Of a stretch of DNA of 64,000 nucleotides, positions 17,220 through 26,864 are shown piece by piece (position 1 is the stretch's first letter; each line of letters opens with the position of its first letter). The stretch lies in NCBI GenBank assembly GCA_900766815.1, contig CAAFWV010000041.1, positions 1 to 64,000 on the forward strand, in the 5' to 3' direction. This DNA comes from Lachnospiraceae bacterium. Lineage in GTDB: Bacteria > Bacillota > Clostridia > Lachnospirales > Lachnospiraceae. Position numbers and translations under genes: made by a program. The notes under the pieces were generated by a model, which saw only the letters and a list, made by a program, of their open reading frames with translations, was not told the DNA's origin and did not search any database.

Positions 17220-18002
17220 ATGAATGTAGTAAATGATGAAGTATTATTCCGCGAGACTAATCCCAGGGCACCGGTAATTAAGGTGGAGCATTTGGCTAAG
17301 TCGTTTGGTAATCATGAGATACTGAAGGACATCAATATTGAGATTATGGCCAATGAGGTTATCTGTATTATTGGTTCATCCGGTTCCGGAAAGTCTACTC
17401 TGCTTAGGTGTATCAACAAGCTTGAAACGGCCAGTGCGGGTAATATATGGTTCCATGAATATGTTGTTCTGAATGAAAAGAAAGAATTGGAAGAGTACAG
17501 TGCCAAGGTTGGTATGGTATTCCAGTCATTCAACCTTTTCAATAATATGACGGTTATGGATAACTGTACAATTGCCTTAAGAAAGGTTCAGCATATTGAT
17601 AAGAAAACTGCCAGACGAAGAGCCTTCAAGTATCTTAAGAAAGTTGGAATGGCTGCATATGTTAATGCCAAGCCGCCACAGCTTTCGGGCGGCCAAAAAC
17701 AAAGGGTAGCTATAGCAAGGGCGTTGGCTATGGAGCCGGAGGTGTTATTGTTTGATGAGCCGACGAGTGCACTTGATCCGGAGATGGTAGGCGAAGTCCT
17801 GGCTGTTATGAAGCAGTTGGCCAAAGAGGGAATGACAATGGTTGTTGTAACCCACGAAATGGATTTTGCAAGAGATATTTCCACCAGGACAATTTTTATG
17901 GATCAGGGTGTAATTGCTGAGGATGATACTCCGGATGTAATTTTCAACAACCCTAAGAACCCCAGAACCAAGGAATTCTTAAGCAGATTCTTTGAAGATT
18001 GA
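17220..18002 (+). CDS. Polar amino acid ABC transporter ATPase
   Basis: 260 residues. Walker [10 protein letters not shown] (about 50), Q-loop [14 protein letters not shown], signature [15 protein letters not shown], Walker [14 protein letters not shown] and the His switch VVTHEM are all intact. Belongs to the GlnQ/HisP family and energises uptake through the permease just upstream (2-bp gap). Confidence 0.95.
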   Translation: MNVVNDEVLFRETNPRAPVIKVEHLAKSFGNHEILKDINIEIMANEVICIIGSSGSGKSTLLRCINKLETASAGNIWFHEYVVLNEKKELEEYSAKVGMVFQSFNLFNNMTVMDNCTIALRKVQHIDKKTARRRAFKYLKKVGMAAYVNAKPPQLSGGQKQRVAIARALAMEPEVLLFDEPTSALDPEMVGEVLAVMKQLAKEGMTMVVVTHEMDFARDISTRTIFMDQGVIAEDDTPDVIFNNPKNPRTKEFLSRFFED

Positions 18003-18036
18003 TTTGACTGACACAGATTTATGAAAACGGAGATGT

Positions 18037-19422
18037 ATGCATATGAAGATACAGGATGTACCGAGATTGGATATTGATTGTGGCGTTTTAACTATGGATG
18101 GGGTCGATTTGGTATCCCTTGCCAGGGAATACGGAACTCCTCTATATGTCGGATCTGAGAAGAGAATAGAGGAGAATGTCAATGAGGTTATCTCTTCGTT
18201 CAGAAAATATCATCAGAACACAACGGTTCACTATGCTGCAAAGGCTGAGACAAGTATTGCGACACTGCAGATTGTTAAGAATGCGAGCGGAAGTCTGGAG
18301 GTTAATTCCGGAGGAGAACTGTATAAAGGATTACATGCCGGATTCAGCGGAAGCGAGATAGTATTTAACGGTGTTGCAAAGAGTGAAAAAGAAATTGAGA
18401 TGGCTGTAGAATGTGGTGTCAAATCGATAAATGTCGACTCATTATTTGAACTTACCAGGATTGCCGGAATTGCACATAAACTTGGCAAAAGAGCCAATGT
18501 GATTCTGAGAATTGTTCCGGATGTTGCCAGTAATGTGGCAAAAGGAGTAGAGACAGGTACGCATGAATGCAAATTTGGTACCATGCTTGATGAAGTTCCG
18601 GACATGATAGTATTTGCGCTTAAGAACAGTGATGATATTAATCTTAAGGGATATCATTTCCATATCGGAACTCAGACGTATAATCTTCAGACCTTTGTGG
18701 ATTCTTTTGGCGTGTTACTTGATTTTAGTAAGGACATGGAGCGCAAATTGGATTACCGGCCTGAAATACTTGATATTGGTGGAGGTTTGCCGATACCTTA
18801 CTTTATTGATTCCACAGCCAGCCAGTATATGGCACCAAATCTGTATCTTATGCTTCGAGGAGTGCTTACCACGGAAGAAATAGCAAAAGCAGTTGTTGAT
18901 AAACTGCATGAATATGGTGATATGTATACCGGGTGTGAGCTTATTCTCGAGCCGGGAAGAAAAATCGTGGGAGATGCATTTACCATGATAAGCAGGGTTG
19001 AGAATAAGAAGACAAGAAAACAGACTGCAGAGGATTGGATTATGCTGGATGCCGGATTAAATGTTATGTCAGAGGTTAAGACATATCATTGGTATTTCCC
19101 AATGGTGTGTGCAAACAAGATTAGCGAACCCCATATTAAGCCTTATAAAATAGCCGGTCCGCTATGTGAGTCCGGAGATGTATGGATGGATTATGATACG
19201 CATAAGGATCTTCCGGATTACAGACTGATGCCTGAGAGCATTGATGTCGGTGACTACGTGGCAATGCTTGAAACCGGTGCGTATGGAACATCCATGATGA
19301 ACCGATATAACGGAAGACCTATGGCCGGAACTGTAATTATCAGAAAAGACGGCAGCACATTTGTTGCAAGAAAACCGGAAGAATACTCCGATTTGTTAGT
19401 TGGAGAGAGTGATTTGGTATGA
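18037..19422 (+). CDS. Group IV (fold type III) PLP decarboxylase-like enzyme
   Basis: 461 residues, the size of diaminopimelate/ornithine decarboxylases. PLP lysine K69 in VHYAAKAE; HIGTQTYN, DIGGGLPIPY, LEPGRKI, CESGDVW and the YGTSMMNRYNGRP end motif complete the active site set of lysA/ornithine decarboxylase relatives. Substrate unknown: it is not beside lysine genes, and it is fused by a 4-bp overlap (ATGA) to the diaminopropionate ammonia-lyase-like gene. It may decarboxylate a D- or diamino acid, or act as a racemase-like enzyme. Second ATG at 18043 is an alternative start. Confidence 0.8.
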   Translation: MHMKIQDVPRLDIDCGVLTMDGVDLVSLAREYGTPLYVGSEKRIEENVNEVISSFRKYHQNTTVHYAAKAETSIATLQIVKNASGSLEVNSGGELYKGLHAGFSGSEIVFNGVAKSEKEIEMAVECGVKSINVDSLFELTRIAGIAHKLGKRANVILRIVPDVASNVAKGVETGTHECKFGTMLDEVPDMIVFALKNSDDINLKGYHFHIGTQTYNLQTFVDSFGVLLDFSKDMERKLDYRPEILDIGGGLPIPYFIDSTASQYMAPNLYLMLRGVLTTEEIAKAVVDKLHEYGDMYTGCELILEPGRKIVGDAFTMISRVENKKTRKQTAEDWIMLDAGLNVMSEVKTYHWYFPMVCANKISEPHIKPYKIAGPLCESGDVWMDYDTHKDLPDYRLMPESIDVGDYVAMLETGAYGTSMMNRYNGRPMAGTVIIRKDGSTFVARKPEEYSDLLVGESDLV

Positions 19423-20564
19423 TTAGATTAGTAGAGAACAGATTCAGGGTGCCGAAAACCAAGGTATGTCCTACAAATGGTTTCGATACGGATACAGCGA
19501 TTAAGGTACTTAAATTCCATCGGGATATGCCGCAATATAAGTCAACTCCGCTTTGGCATATGGATAATCTGTCAAAATATGTTGGTGTAAAGGCCATATA
19601 TGTTAAGGACGAATCTTTCAGGTTCGGCCTTAATTCATTTAAGGCACTGGGTGGGAGCTATGCAATAGGTTCATATTTGAATGAACATGGTAATTCTACA
19701 TCCGTAACCTTTATTTCCGCAACGGATGGAAATCATGGCAGGGGAGTGGCCTGGATGGCAAAGAATACAGGAAACGAAGCCATTATTCTGCTGCCAAAAG
19801 GAAGCGCCCTTTCAAGACTTGAGCATATTCGCTCGCTGGGAGCCAGGGCCTTTATCACAGATCTTAACTATGATGATACAGTTTTGCTTGCAAGGAAACT
19901 TGCTGAGGAAAATGGCTGGATCATTGTTCAGGATACTGCATGGGAAGGGTATGAAGAGATACCGGTGAGAATCATGCAGGGATATATGACAATGGCTTAT
20001 GAAAGTGTGATGTCACTTAATGGGATAGTTCCAACGCATGTATTTGTTCAGGCCGGAGTCGGAGCACTTGCCGGAGCCGTTATTGGATTCTTAGCTAATA
20101 TATATACGGAAAGAATGCCGCTAATATCTATCGTTGAGGCACAGGCTGCCGACTGTATATTCAGATCTATCGAAACTTCGAAAGGAGAATCCGTTAGGGT
20201 AGATGGTGACCTTCGAACCATTATGGCAGGTCTGGCTTGTGGCGAACCAAATCCAATCGGATATGAGATTATTAAGACGAATGCGGATTTTCTTCTCAGT
20301 ATTTCCGATGATGTTGCAGCCAGAGGTATGAGAATTCTTGCTAATCCTGTTGGAAATGATGAACGAATAATTGCAGGAGAAAGTGGAGCGGCAGGCTTCG
20401 GTGCATTAATGGATATTCTGCGATTTGAAGAATATGCCAAGCTCCGTAAGTTACTGAATCTTAATGAGGATTCAGTGATTCTTGTGTTTAACACGGAAGG
20501 AGATACAGATGAGAACGGTTACAGAAAAATAGTGTGGGATGCCAATGAAGATTTAAGCCAATAA
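19419..20564 (+). CDS. Diaminopropionate ammonia-lyase-like PLP enzyme
   Basis: 381 residues, close to YgeX/DpaL (about 400). Fold type II with PLP lysine K75 in LNSFKALGGSYAIG; KDESFRFGLNSFKALGG, ATDGNHGRGVAWMAK and FVQAGVGALAGAV are family hallmarks. DpaL converts both D- and L-2,3-diaminopropionate to pyruvate plus two ammonia; a threonine dehydratase-like activity on other amino acids is possible. Its start overlaps the decarboxylase-like gene, so the two are translationally coupled. Last gene of the operon that begins with the amino acid transporter. Confidence 0.85.
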   Translation: MIRLVENRFRVPKTKVCPTNGFDTDTAIKVLKFHRDMPQYKSTPLWHMDNLSKYVGVKAIYVKDESFRFGLNSFKALGGSYAIGSYLNEHGNSTSVTFISATDGNHGRGVAWMAKNTGNEAIILLPKGSALSRLEHIRSLGARAFITDLNYDDTVLLARKLAEENGWIIVQDTAWEGYEEIPVRIMQGYMTMAYESVMSLNGIVPTHVFVQAGVGALAGAVIGFLANIYTERMPLISIVEAQAADCIFRSIETSKGESVRVDGDLRTIMAGLACGEPNPIGYEIIKTNADFLLSISDDVAARGMRILANPVGNDERIIAGESGAAGFGALMDILRFEEYAKLRKLLNLNEDSVILVFNTEGDTDENGYRKIVWDANEDLSQ

Positions 20565-20697
20565 ATACGCAATTCTCCGATTCTGATACCATATTCTACG
20601 CTTAGGGGTTGTCAATCCGGGCACAAATATTACAATGTGAGTATGAAGTGCATGCCTTCGGTAACCAACCCATACTAAGAATAAAGGAGAGGGGAAT

Positions 20698-21363
20698 ATG
20701 GATCAGATTAAGACAGGAAATTATATTGCCGGACTTCGCAAAGAGAAGAATATGACTCAGAGAGAACTGGCAGAGAGAATCAATGTAAGTGACAAGACAA
20801 TCTCTAAGTGGGAGACCGGTAAGAGTATGCCGGATCTTGACTGTATCGGTGCATTGTGTGAGACGCTGGGAGTCAGTGTCAATGAGATTATTTCCGGAGA
20901 AAGCCTGTCCGCTGACGATTATTCCAGGAAAGCGGAGGAAACAATTATGACTTTGATGGAAGAAAATGAGAAGAATAAGAAAGGCAATATGACCATGACG
21001 GTAGTCGGAATAGTCATGCTCATTATTGCAATTATCATGCTGTTCTTCGGAGGCGGCAGCATGGGAATGGCAATATCACCTGCATTACTTATTGACTTAC
21101 CCAGTCTGATACTGATTACTGTTATTATGACAGGATTGATTCTTGTTAGTGGAAAACGTGATAAAATTGCGGTGTTTGAGCTTATTGACAAGAGTGTCAT
21201 ATCTGTTGGAATCTTTGTGTGTCTCTTCACGGCTATTGTGATTCTGTCAAGACTCGACGATCCGTCATCAATCGGACCGCATCTGGCAGTATGCATCTTA
21301 AGTTTGTTCTATGCAATAATACTTAAGCTTGCGGCAATAGCATATCTTGCCGCTAAGAATTAA
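20698..21363 (+). CDS. XRE-family regulator with a C-terminal membrane domain
   Basis: 221 residues. An N-terminal helix-turn-helix (about residues 8-65; TQRELAERINVSDKTISKWE) matches XRE/Cro regulators; from residue 95 on there are four membrane helices. Such one-component regulators likely sense a membrane state or ligand while binding DNA. AAGGAGAGGGG precedes the ATG. Monocistronic; target unknown, but the palindromic promoter of the next gene, 40 bp on, is a candidate. Confidence 0.85.
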   Translation: MDQIKTGNYIAGLRKEKNMTQRELAERINVSDKTISKWETGKSMPDLDCIGALCETLGVSVNEIISGESLSADDYSRKAEETIMTLMEENEKNKKGNMTMTVVGIVMLIIAIIMLFFGGGSMGMAISPALLIDLPSLILITVIMTGLILVSGKRDKIAVFELIDKSVISVGIFVCLFTAIVILSRLDDPSSIGPHLAVCILSLFYAIILKLAAIAYLAAKN

Positions 21364-21401
21364 TCAAATTGGCAATTGAGTGCATTATTTAACCAAAACA
21401 A

Positions 21402-21438
21402 CGGATAAGTATGATATAATATTTCAAATACTTATCCG
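21402..21438 (+). promoter_or_regulatory. Palindromic operator around a TATAAT box
   Basis: A perfect 11-bp inverted repeat CGGATAAGTAT (21402-21412) / ATACTTATCCG (21428-21438) flanks TATAAT (21415-21420). The right arm also overlaps the ribosome binding site of the next gene. A repressor binding here would block transcription; in RNA only part of the palindrome could fold. Confidence 0.6.
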
Positions 21439-21448
21439 GAGAATTGAA

Positions 21449-23134
21449 ATGAGTAAGTTTAGAGCACTTTGGCAGGCAGAGGCTGTTAGTGTGTGGCGTC
21501 TGATTTATTCGGTCGCCTTCAGTATCATGCTTGTGCTTGCAAGGCATGTTGTATATAACGGCGGGGATCTCACCTCAACCTATGTATCGGATTTCTCGCC
21601 CTTGGACCTTCTTTATTTTGTTCTATTCTTACCGATAGTCTATCTTGTATTAACCCTGCTGGCTGTCGTTGTTAATATGACAGCAGCAGGTTTTTTTGTT
21701 GCACCGGGAACTCATCCGGCGCGTCTCTTCGTCGTATTAACGGCTTTCTTCATGATTCTGTGGATTCCATATCTCATGACCTACTGGCCGGGCGGCATCT
21801 ACTCAGATACGGTGGATTCCATACAGACAGCCATGGGTAATGCGGAATGGGACAATCATAATCCGATTCTCTATACATTTATCTGGAGGCTCGTTTTCTT
21901 AGTCACGGGCTATTTTAACGGAAACGGAGAATATCCCGGACTTAAATTCTTCACGGTATTCCAGATGCTTCTCGTTGCAGGAATAATGGCTTACTTCATC
22001 GCTTGGTGCGTGCGCCGCGGCGTTCACAGAGCCTTCGTAGCTCTGATTATTGTCTATACCGCGCTCTGTCCGCTCTACCCCTTCTATGGCATCTCGCTTT
22101 GGAAGGACACAATCTTCAGTGTTGTAATGTTTGGCTTCAGCCTCTTTCTGTTTGGGCGTATTGCGTGCAATGATGATATGAAGACGGTTGATTATGTCCT
22201 GTATGGTTTGCTCCTTCTGCTTGTGATTTTCTTAAGGAACAACGGTATCTACATCGCTGCCTTCACTGCACTTATTGCCTTCCTTATTCTTAGGAAGCAA
22301 TTTAGGGCAAAAGCGCGAAGACTGGGTATCATCTCCCTCGCAGTGATTATTGTTTCGTTTATCGTTCAGGGACCTGTATATGATTCACTCGGGTTTAATT
22401 CCATTAAGAAAGGGGAGAGCCTGGGTATACCGCTTCAGCAGACGGCATATATTATTGCATCGGGCGGTGTAATAGAAGATGAGGCTTATGAGGTGCTTGA
22501 CGAAATCATGCCCATGTATAACTGGATTACGAAGTATGATCCGGTTGTGGCTGATACAATTAAGTTCGATCCAAGCTTCAATAAGACATATTTTAATATG
22601 AAGACGGGGGATTTTGTTAAGGCATACCTTACGCTTATTAAGGATAATCCAATACCGGCATTAAAGGGATATATGCTTGCAACCATGGGCTTCTGGGACG
22701 CTACTAAGTCGTCATCCATTGCCTATATCTGTAATACACATTTTGGTAATGCGACCTTCTTCATGACGGATTATTTCGAATATTATATGGGATGGTCGTT
22801 TAAGAACCTAGTGGAGCCGAAGCATTACTTAAGCTCAGGACTGATGGTATGGTTTATGCTGTTAACTCTTGTTGCCGTGCTGTCAAAACGAAGCTACAGG
22901 CTTATTATTCCGATACTGCCTACTATTGGACTTTGGCTTACATTGATGATTGCGACACCTGTGTCGTTCTCGTTCAGGTATGTATATTCGATATTCCTAT
23001 GCATACCTTTATATATTTTGATAATACTCAGTTCTCGCGCTTTTTCGGCAGGAGAGTCTACCGGTGATGCAGAGTCGACCGGAAGGGACACCTTCGCACA
23101 AAAGGCAGAGGCTGTGACAGAGGAGGATAAATAA
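21449..23134 (+). CDS. DUF6020-like multi-pass membrane protein (GT-C-like)
   Basis: 561 residues from ATG 21449 (CCGGAG upstream). About 12 membrane segments. Motifs include MTYWPGGIYSDTVDS followed by DNHNPILYTFIW (residues about 105-145), resembling the acidic first loop of GT-C glycosyltransferases, and a PLYPFYGISLWKDTIFS stretch. Similar uncharacterised proteins are called DUF6020. Probably transfers a lipid-linked sugar outside the membrane, but this is inferred. The GH13 gene begins right after its stop codon, so both are co-transcribed. Confidence 0.65.
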   Translation: MSKFRALWQAEAVSVWRLIYSVAFSIMLVLARHVVYNGGDLTSTYVSDFSPLDLLYFVLFLPIVYLVLTLLAVVVNMTAAGFFVAPGTHPARLFVVLTAFFMILWIPYLMTYWPGGIYSDTVDSIQTAMGNAEWDNHNPILYTFIWRLVFLVTGYFNGNGEYPGLKFFTVFQMLLVAGIMAYFIAWCVRRGVHRAFVALIIVYTALCPLYPFYGISLWKDTIFSVVMFGFSLFLFGRIACNDDMKTVDYVLYGLLLLLVIFLRNNGIYIAAFTALIAFLILRKQFRAKARRLGIISLAVIIVSFIVQGPVYDSLGFNSIKKGESLGIPLQQTAYIIASGGVIEDEAYEVLDEIMPMYNWITKYDPVVADTIKFDPSFNKTYFNMKTGDFVKAYLTLIKDNPIPALKGYMLATMGFWDATKSSSIAYICNTHFGNATFFMTDYFEYYMGWSFKNLVEPKHYLSSGLMVWFMLLTLVAVLSKRSYRLIIPILPTIGLWLTLMIATPVSFSFRYVYSIFLCIPLYILIILSSRAFSAGESTGDAESTGRDTFAQKAEAVTEEDK

Positions 23135-24946
23135 ATGTGGTACGAGGAAGCGGTATTTTATCATATATATCCGCTGGGCATGCTTGGCGCACCAAAGGTG
23201 AATGATTATGGGACGGTGGAGCACAGGCTTCGCGAACTCGATGACTGGATTGGTCATATTAAAGAGATGGGCTTCAACGCTATCTACATTGGACCATTGT
23301 TTGAGTCGGTAGGACACGGTTATGAGACCACGGATTACAGGAAGCTGGATTCGAGACTGGGTGACAATGAAGATTTGAAGGCTTTTGTGAAGAATTGTCA
23401 CGAGAATGGAATCAGGGTGATATTTGACGGCGTGTTCAATCATACCGGAAGGGATTTCTTTGCCTTTAAGGATTTGAAGGCAAACAGAGAGAATTCGAGA
23501 TACAGGGACTGGTTCTGCAATGTCAATTTCTATGGAAACAATGAGTACAATGACGGGTTTTCCTATGATAACTGGGGCGGATACAATCTGTTAGTTAAGC
23601 TCAATCAACGTAATCCGGAAGTGAGAGATTATATTCTGGATGTAATCAGATTCTGGGTATCGGAGTTTGATGTGGATGGAATACGACTTGATGCGGCCGA
23701 TGTTCTTGACTTTGATTTCATGAAATCGCTTAGAGCCCTTGCTGATGTGGTTAAGCCCGAGTTCTGGCTTATGGGTGAGGTTATTCATGGAGATTATTCG
23801 CGCTGGGTCAATGATTCGACTCTTCACAGCGTGACCAATTATACCCTGCACAAGGCTCTCTATTCAGGACACAATGAGCATAATTATTTCGAGATTGCTC
23901 ATACAATAAAGCGTCTGCAGGATATGACAGGCGGTAGGGGACTCAACCTCTACAACTTCACCGATAATCATGATGTAGAGAGAATAGCAAGCAAGATAAA
24001 TAATAAAGCGCATCTGTATCCGGTTCATATACTTGAATATACCCTGCCGGGAGTTCCGTCTGTATATTACGGTTCGGAATTCGCAATTGAGGGACGTAAG
24101 GAGAAATATTCTGATGATTCGCTGAGACCACGGCTTGAATATAAAGATTATAAGAACGCAGTAAGGGATAATCAGTTTACGGCCTTCCTGTCACTGCTTG
24201 GTAAACTTCGTCTTGGAATAAAGTCGTTGTCATACGGTGACTACAGGGAGGTTGCACTTACCAACAGACAGTATATGTACACAAGAAATACTTCTGAATA
24301 TACGGATATCATTGCAGTTAATAATGATGACAATGCAAGTGAGGTATGTGGCAGTGGTATCAGAGACGGTGAATATATAGAGGTGTTAAGCGGTCAGACT
24401 ATGACGGTGAGCGGCGGCTTCGTTAAGTTTAATGTTCCTGCCAATTACGGTCAGATCTGGGTTATGAAGGCTGAGTATGACAAGAGAAGCGTCGAACTGC
24501 CTAAGATTGAGAAGAGCGAGATTAGGGTGGAGAGTGAGTCGGCCGTAACTGATGCCGGAGATGTGAAGTTGGCTGATGACTCATATGCTTCGAAGGAGGT
24601 TGCGGACAGGGCTCGGACTGAGTCTTCGTGTGAAGCTCATTCAAAGCCTTGCAATTGTGCGGCTCCTATATCACATGAAGATAATAATAATTCGGTAAAA
24701 GGAGTGGTCGGTACGGATTTCGTCAGCGCAGCTGTCAAGTATGGTCTGGATAATAAGTACGCATCTCTCAATCCGGAAGTTATTAATAATAGAAGTGATT
24801 ATGAGGATATGTCCATAGAGGAGCTGCAGGTTGCAATCCTTGAGAAGATGGCCAAGAACGGTCCGGTTAATGAGCAGATGATTAAGACAGTAATGGACAA
24901 TGTCTATCATGATTCACTCTGCAATTGGGTGAAGAGCTTTAGATAG
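23135..24946 (+). CDS. GH13 alpha-amylase family enzyme, cytoplasmic, with C-terminal extension
   Basis: 603 residues. The (beta/alpha)8 GH13 domain spans about 1-400 with nucleophile D186 in GIRLDAAD, acid/base E215 in LMGEVIHG and D280 in NFTDNHDVE, plus the DGVFNHTG box. No signal peptide, so it acts inside the cell on maltodextrin or a stored alpha-glucan. Residues about 470-603 form an extra part: a low-complexity acidic linker, a CNC motif and a helical end (EELQVAILEKMAKNGPVNEQ) that is not part of normal GH13 enzymes. AGGAGG lies upstream of the ATG. Subfamily not assignable by eye. Confidence 0.9.
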   Translation: MWYEEAVFYHIYPLGMLGAPKVNDYGTVEHRLRELDDWIGHIKEMGFNAIYIGPLFESVGHGYETTDYRKLDSRLGDNEDLKAFVKNCHENGIRVIFDGVFNHTGRDFFAFKDLKANRENSRYRDWFCNVNFYGNNEYNDGFSYDNWGGYNLLVKLNQRNPEVRDYILDVIRFWVSEFDVDGIRLDAADVLDFDFMKSLRALADVVKPEFWLMGEVIHGDYSRWVNDSTLHSVTNYTLHKALYSGHNEHNYFEIAHTIKRLQDMTGGRGLNLYNFTDNHDVERIASKINNKAHLYPVHILEYTLPGVPSVYYGSEFAIEGRKEKYSDDSLRPRLEYKDYKNAVRDNQFTAFLSLLGKLRLGIKSLSYGDYREVALTNRQYMYTRNTSEYTDIIAVNNDDNASEVCGSGIRDGEYIEVLSGQTMTVSGGFVKFNVPANYGQIWVMKAEYDKRSVELPKIEKSEIRVESESAVTDAGDVKLADDSYASKEVADRARTESSCEAHSKPCNCAAPISHEDNNNSVKGVVGTDFVSAAVKYGLDNKYASLNPEVINNRSDYEDMSIEELQVAILEKMAKNGPVNEQMIKTVMDNVYHDSLCNWVKSFR

Positions 24947-24969
24947 GCTTATCATGAAGCTTCAATAAA

Positions 24970-25020
24970 TTGACTTTATTTTGGCACTACATCATAATAG
25001 ACATTGATGGTTCTGTAGTG
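24970..25020 (+). promoter_or_regulatory. thrH promoter within an inverted repeat
   Basis: TTGACT (24970-24975) and CATAAT (24993-24998), spacer 17 bp. CACTACA (24985-24991) and TGTAGTG (25014-25020) form a 7-bp inverted repeat flanking the -10 box, an operator candidate. Confidence 0.6.
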
Positions 25021-25039
25021 AGTTAAGGAGGAGAATATT

Positions 25040-25639
25040 ATGAATATAGTATGTTTGGACCTTGAGGGTGTACTCGTACCGGAGATCTGGATTGCCTTCG
25101 CTAAGGCAACAGGAATTCCGGAGCTTGAGAGAACAACAAGGGATGAGCCTGATTATGACAAGCTTATGAAGTTCCGTATCGGAATTCTGAAGGAGCATGG
25201 TCTGGGATTGAAGGAAATACAGGAAACAATTGCAACCATTGATCCCATGGAGGGAGCTAAGGAGTTCTTAGATGAGCTTAGAAGTCTTACACAGGTTGTT
25301 ATTATCTCCGATACCTTCGAACAGTTCGCCAAGCCACTGATGGAGAAGCTAGGTATGCCAACTATCTTCTGTAACAGCTTAGAGGTGGCAGAGGATGGAG
25401 AGATTACAGGATTTAAGATGAGATGTGAGAAGAGCAAGCTTACAACTGTAAGAGCACTTCAGAGCTGTGGATTTGAGACTATCGCAAGCGGCGACAGCTT
25501 CAACGACCTTGCCATGATTGAAGCAAGCAAGGCCGGCTTCTTATTCAGAACTACAGATCAGATTAAAGCTGACTATCCGCAGTATCCGGCATATACAACC
25601 TATGATGAGCTGTTAGCGGGAATTAAGTCGGTACTGTAG
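25040..25639 (+). CDS. thrH: ThrH: phosphoserine phosphatase / homoserine phosphotransferase
   Basis: 199 residues, same size as ThrH of Pseudomonas. HAD fold: MNIVCLDLEGVLVPEIWIAF with nucleophile D7 (DxE instead of the usual DxD, typical for ThrH), motif II VVIISDTFEQF, and motif IV GDSFNDLAMI. ThrH dephosphorylates phosphoserine and can transfer phosphate to homoserine, linking serine and threonine synthesis. It has its own promoter and AAGGAGG ribosome binding site and no obvious operon partners. Confidence 0.92.
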   Translation: MNIVCLDLEGVLVPEIWIAFAKATGIPELERTTRDEPDYDKLMKFRIGILKEHGLGLKEIQETIATIDPMEGAKEFLDELRSLTQVVIISDTFEQFAKPLMEKLGMPTIFCNSLEVAEDGEITGFKMRCEKSKLTTVRALQSCGFETIASGDSFNDLAMIEASKAGFLFRTTDQIKADYPQYPAYTTYDELLAGIKSVL

Positions 25640-25808
25640 ATTAAATAGATGTCGCCAATCTGCACTACGACACTGTGAACAAACAACAATCAACTCTTTG
25701 CAGTGAAATCATGTACAACAGAAGAATATGGTCAGGCACTGCAGGGCAGAATAAAAGAAAGGAATACCTCCGGTCATTAATTTCCAACCGGCCGGACAAA
25801 TAATCAAA

Positions 25809-26861
25809 ATGAAAAACATGTCAATTAAGAAATTCCTACATGAAATATTTATCGACGGACTGAGCGGAATGGCTCTGGGCTTATTCTCGACTCTGCTTGT
25901 CGGAACAATTATGTCTCAGATAGGAGGACTTATCGGAGGTACAGTAGGTGCATATATTACGGCTGTAGCCAATATTGCCAAGACAATCACAGGTGCAGGC
26001 ATAGGTGTCGGTGTTGCTGCTAAGTTCAGGCAGGGTCCGCTTGTCACCGTATCTGCTGCCGTAGCAGGACTTATCGGTGCCTTCCCGGGTGTAACAGCCA
26101 TTGAGGGATATGCTCTCGGCAAGCCCGGTGAACCGATGGGTGCCTTCGTTGCGGCACTTGTTGCTATTGAAATAGGAAGACTCGTTGCAGGCAAGACACA
26201 GGTCGATATCCTGTTAACACCTATAGTATCAATAGGAACAGGTGCGATTGCGGGTATTTTCGTGGGACCTCCGATTTCGGTATTTATGACATGGGTCGGA
26301 GAACTTGTTAACTTCAATGTTGAGGCTCATCCTCTTGTAGGAGGAATCATCGTTGCGGTTCTTATGGGTATAATCCTTACTCTTCCCATAAGCTCTGCTG
26401 CCATTGGTATATCAATGGGTATCTCAGGACTTGCAGCCGGTGCGGCCACAGTCGGATGCTGCTGCCAGATGGTAGGTTTTGCTGTTGCAAGCTACAAGGA
26501 GAATAAGGTAGGTGGTCTTATCGCACAGGGAATCGGTACATCCATGCTTCAGATTCCAAACATCATTAAGAACCCGCTCATCTGGATTCCTTCAATACTG
26601 TCATCGGCAATCCTAGGTCCGGTATCATCCTGCATCCTCAAGATGACAAGCTCACCTGTAGGAAGCGGCATGGGCTCCTGCGGACTTGTTGGTCAGATAG
26701 CTGTAATTCAGACCATGAGCGCTACAACAGATGTTACACTCGTTGTGCTTGAGATTCTGCTCATGCATTTCGTTCTCCCGGGATTCCTTACATATGTGAT
26801 TGCAAGATTTATGTACAGACATAACTTCATCAAGAACGGAGATATGAAGCTCGAGGTATAA
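25809..26861 (+). CDS. PfoR-like PTS_EIIC_2 membrane protein
   Basis: 350 residues, very hydrophobic, about ten helices, Gly-rich. The repeated GLSGMALGLFSTLLVGTIM and SSPVGSGMGSCGLVGQ motifs match the PTS_EIIC_2 family that includes PfoR of Clostridium perfringens; its exact role (sugar transport without IIA/IIB, or regulation) is not established. No SD sequence is visible before the ATG, and a small hairpin (25770-25791) lies in the leader. NadE follows 3 bp later. Confidence 0.85.
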   Translation: MKNMSIKKFLHEIFIDGLSGMALGLFSTLLVGTIMSQIGGLIGGTVGAYITAVANIAKTITGAGIGVGVAAKFRQGPLVTVSAAVAGLIGAFPGVTAIEGYALGKPGEPMGAFVAALVAIEIGRLVAGKTQVDILLTPIVSIGTGAIAGIFVGPPISVFMTWVGELVNFNVEAHPLVGGIIVAVLMGIILTLPISSAAIGISMGISGLAAGAATVGCCCQMVGFAVASYKENKVGGLIAQGIGTSMLQIPNIIKNPLIWIPSILSSAILGPVSSCILKMTSSPVGSGMGSCGLVGQIAVIQTMSATTDVTLVVLEILLMHFVLPGFLTYVIARFMYRHNFIKNGDMKLEV

Positions 26862-26864
26862 TTC

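Noticed and set aside
25640..25808. Riboswitch upstream of the PfoR-like gene
   Set aside because: TGCAGTG/CACTGCA and CCGGT/ACCGG can pair, but no known aptamer core or terminator is present, so it is only mentioned as a weak hairpin.
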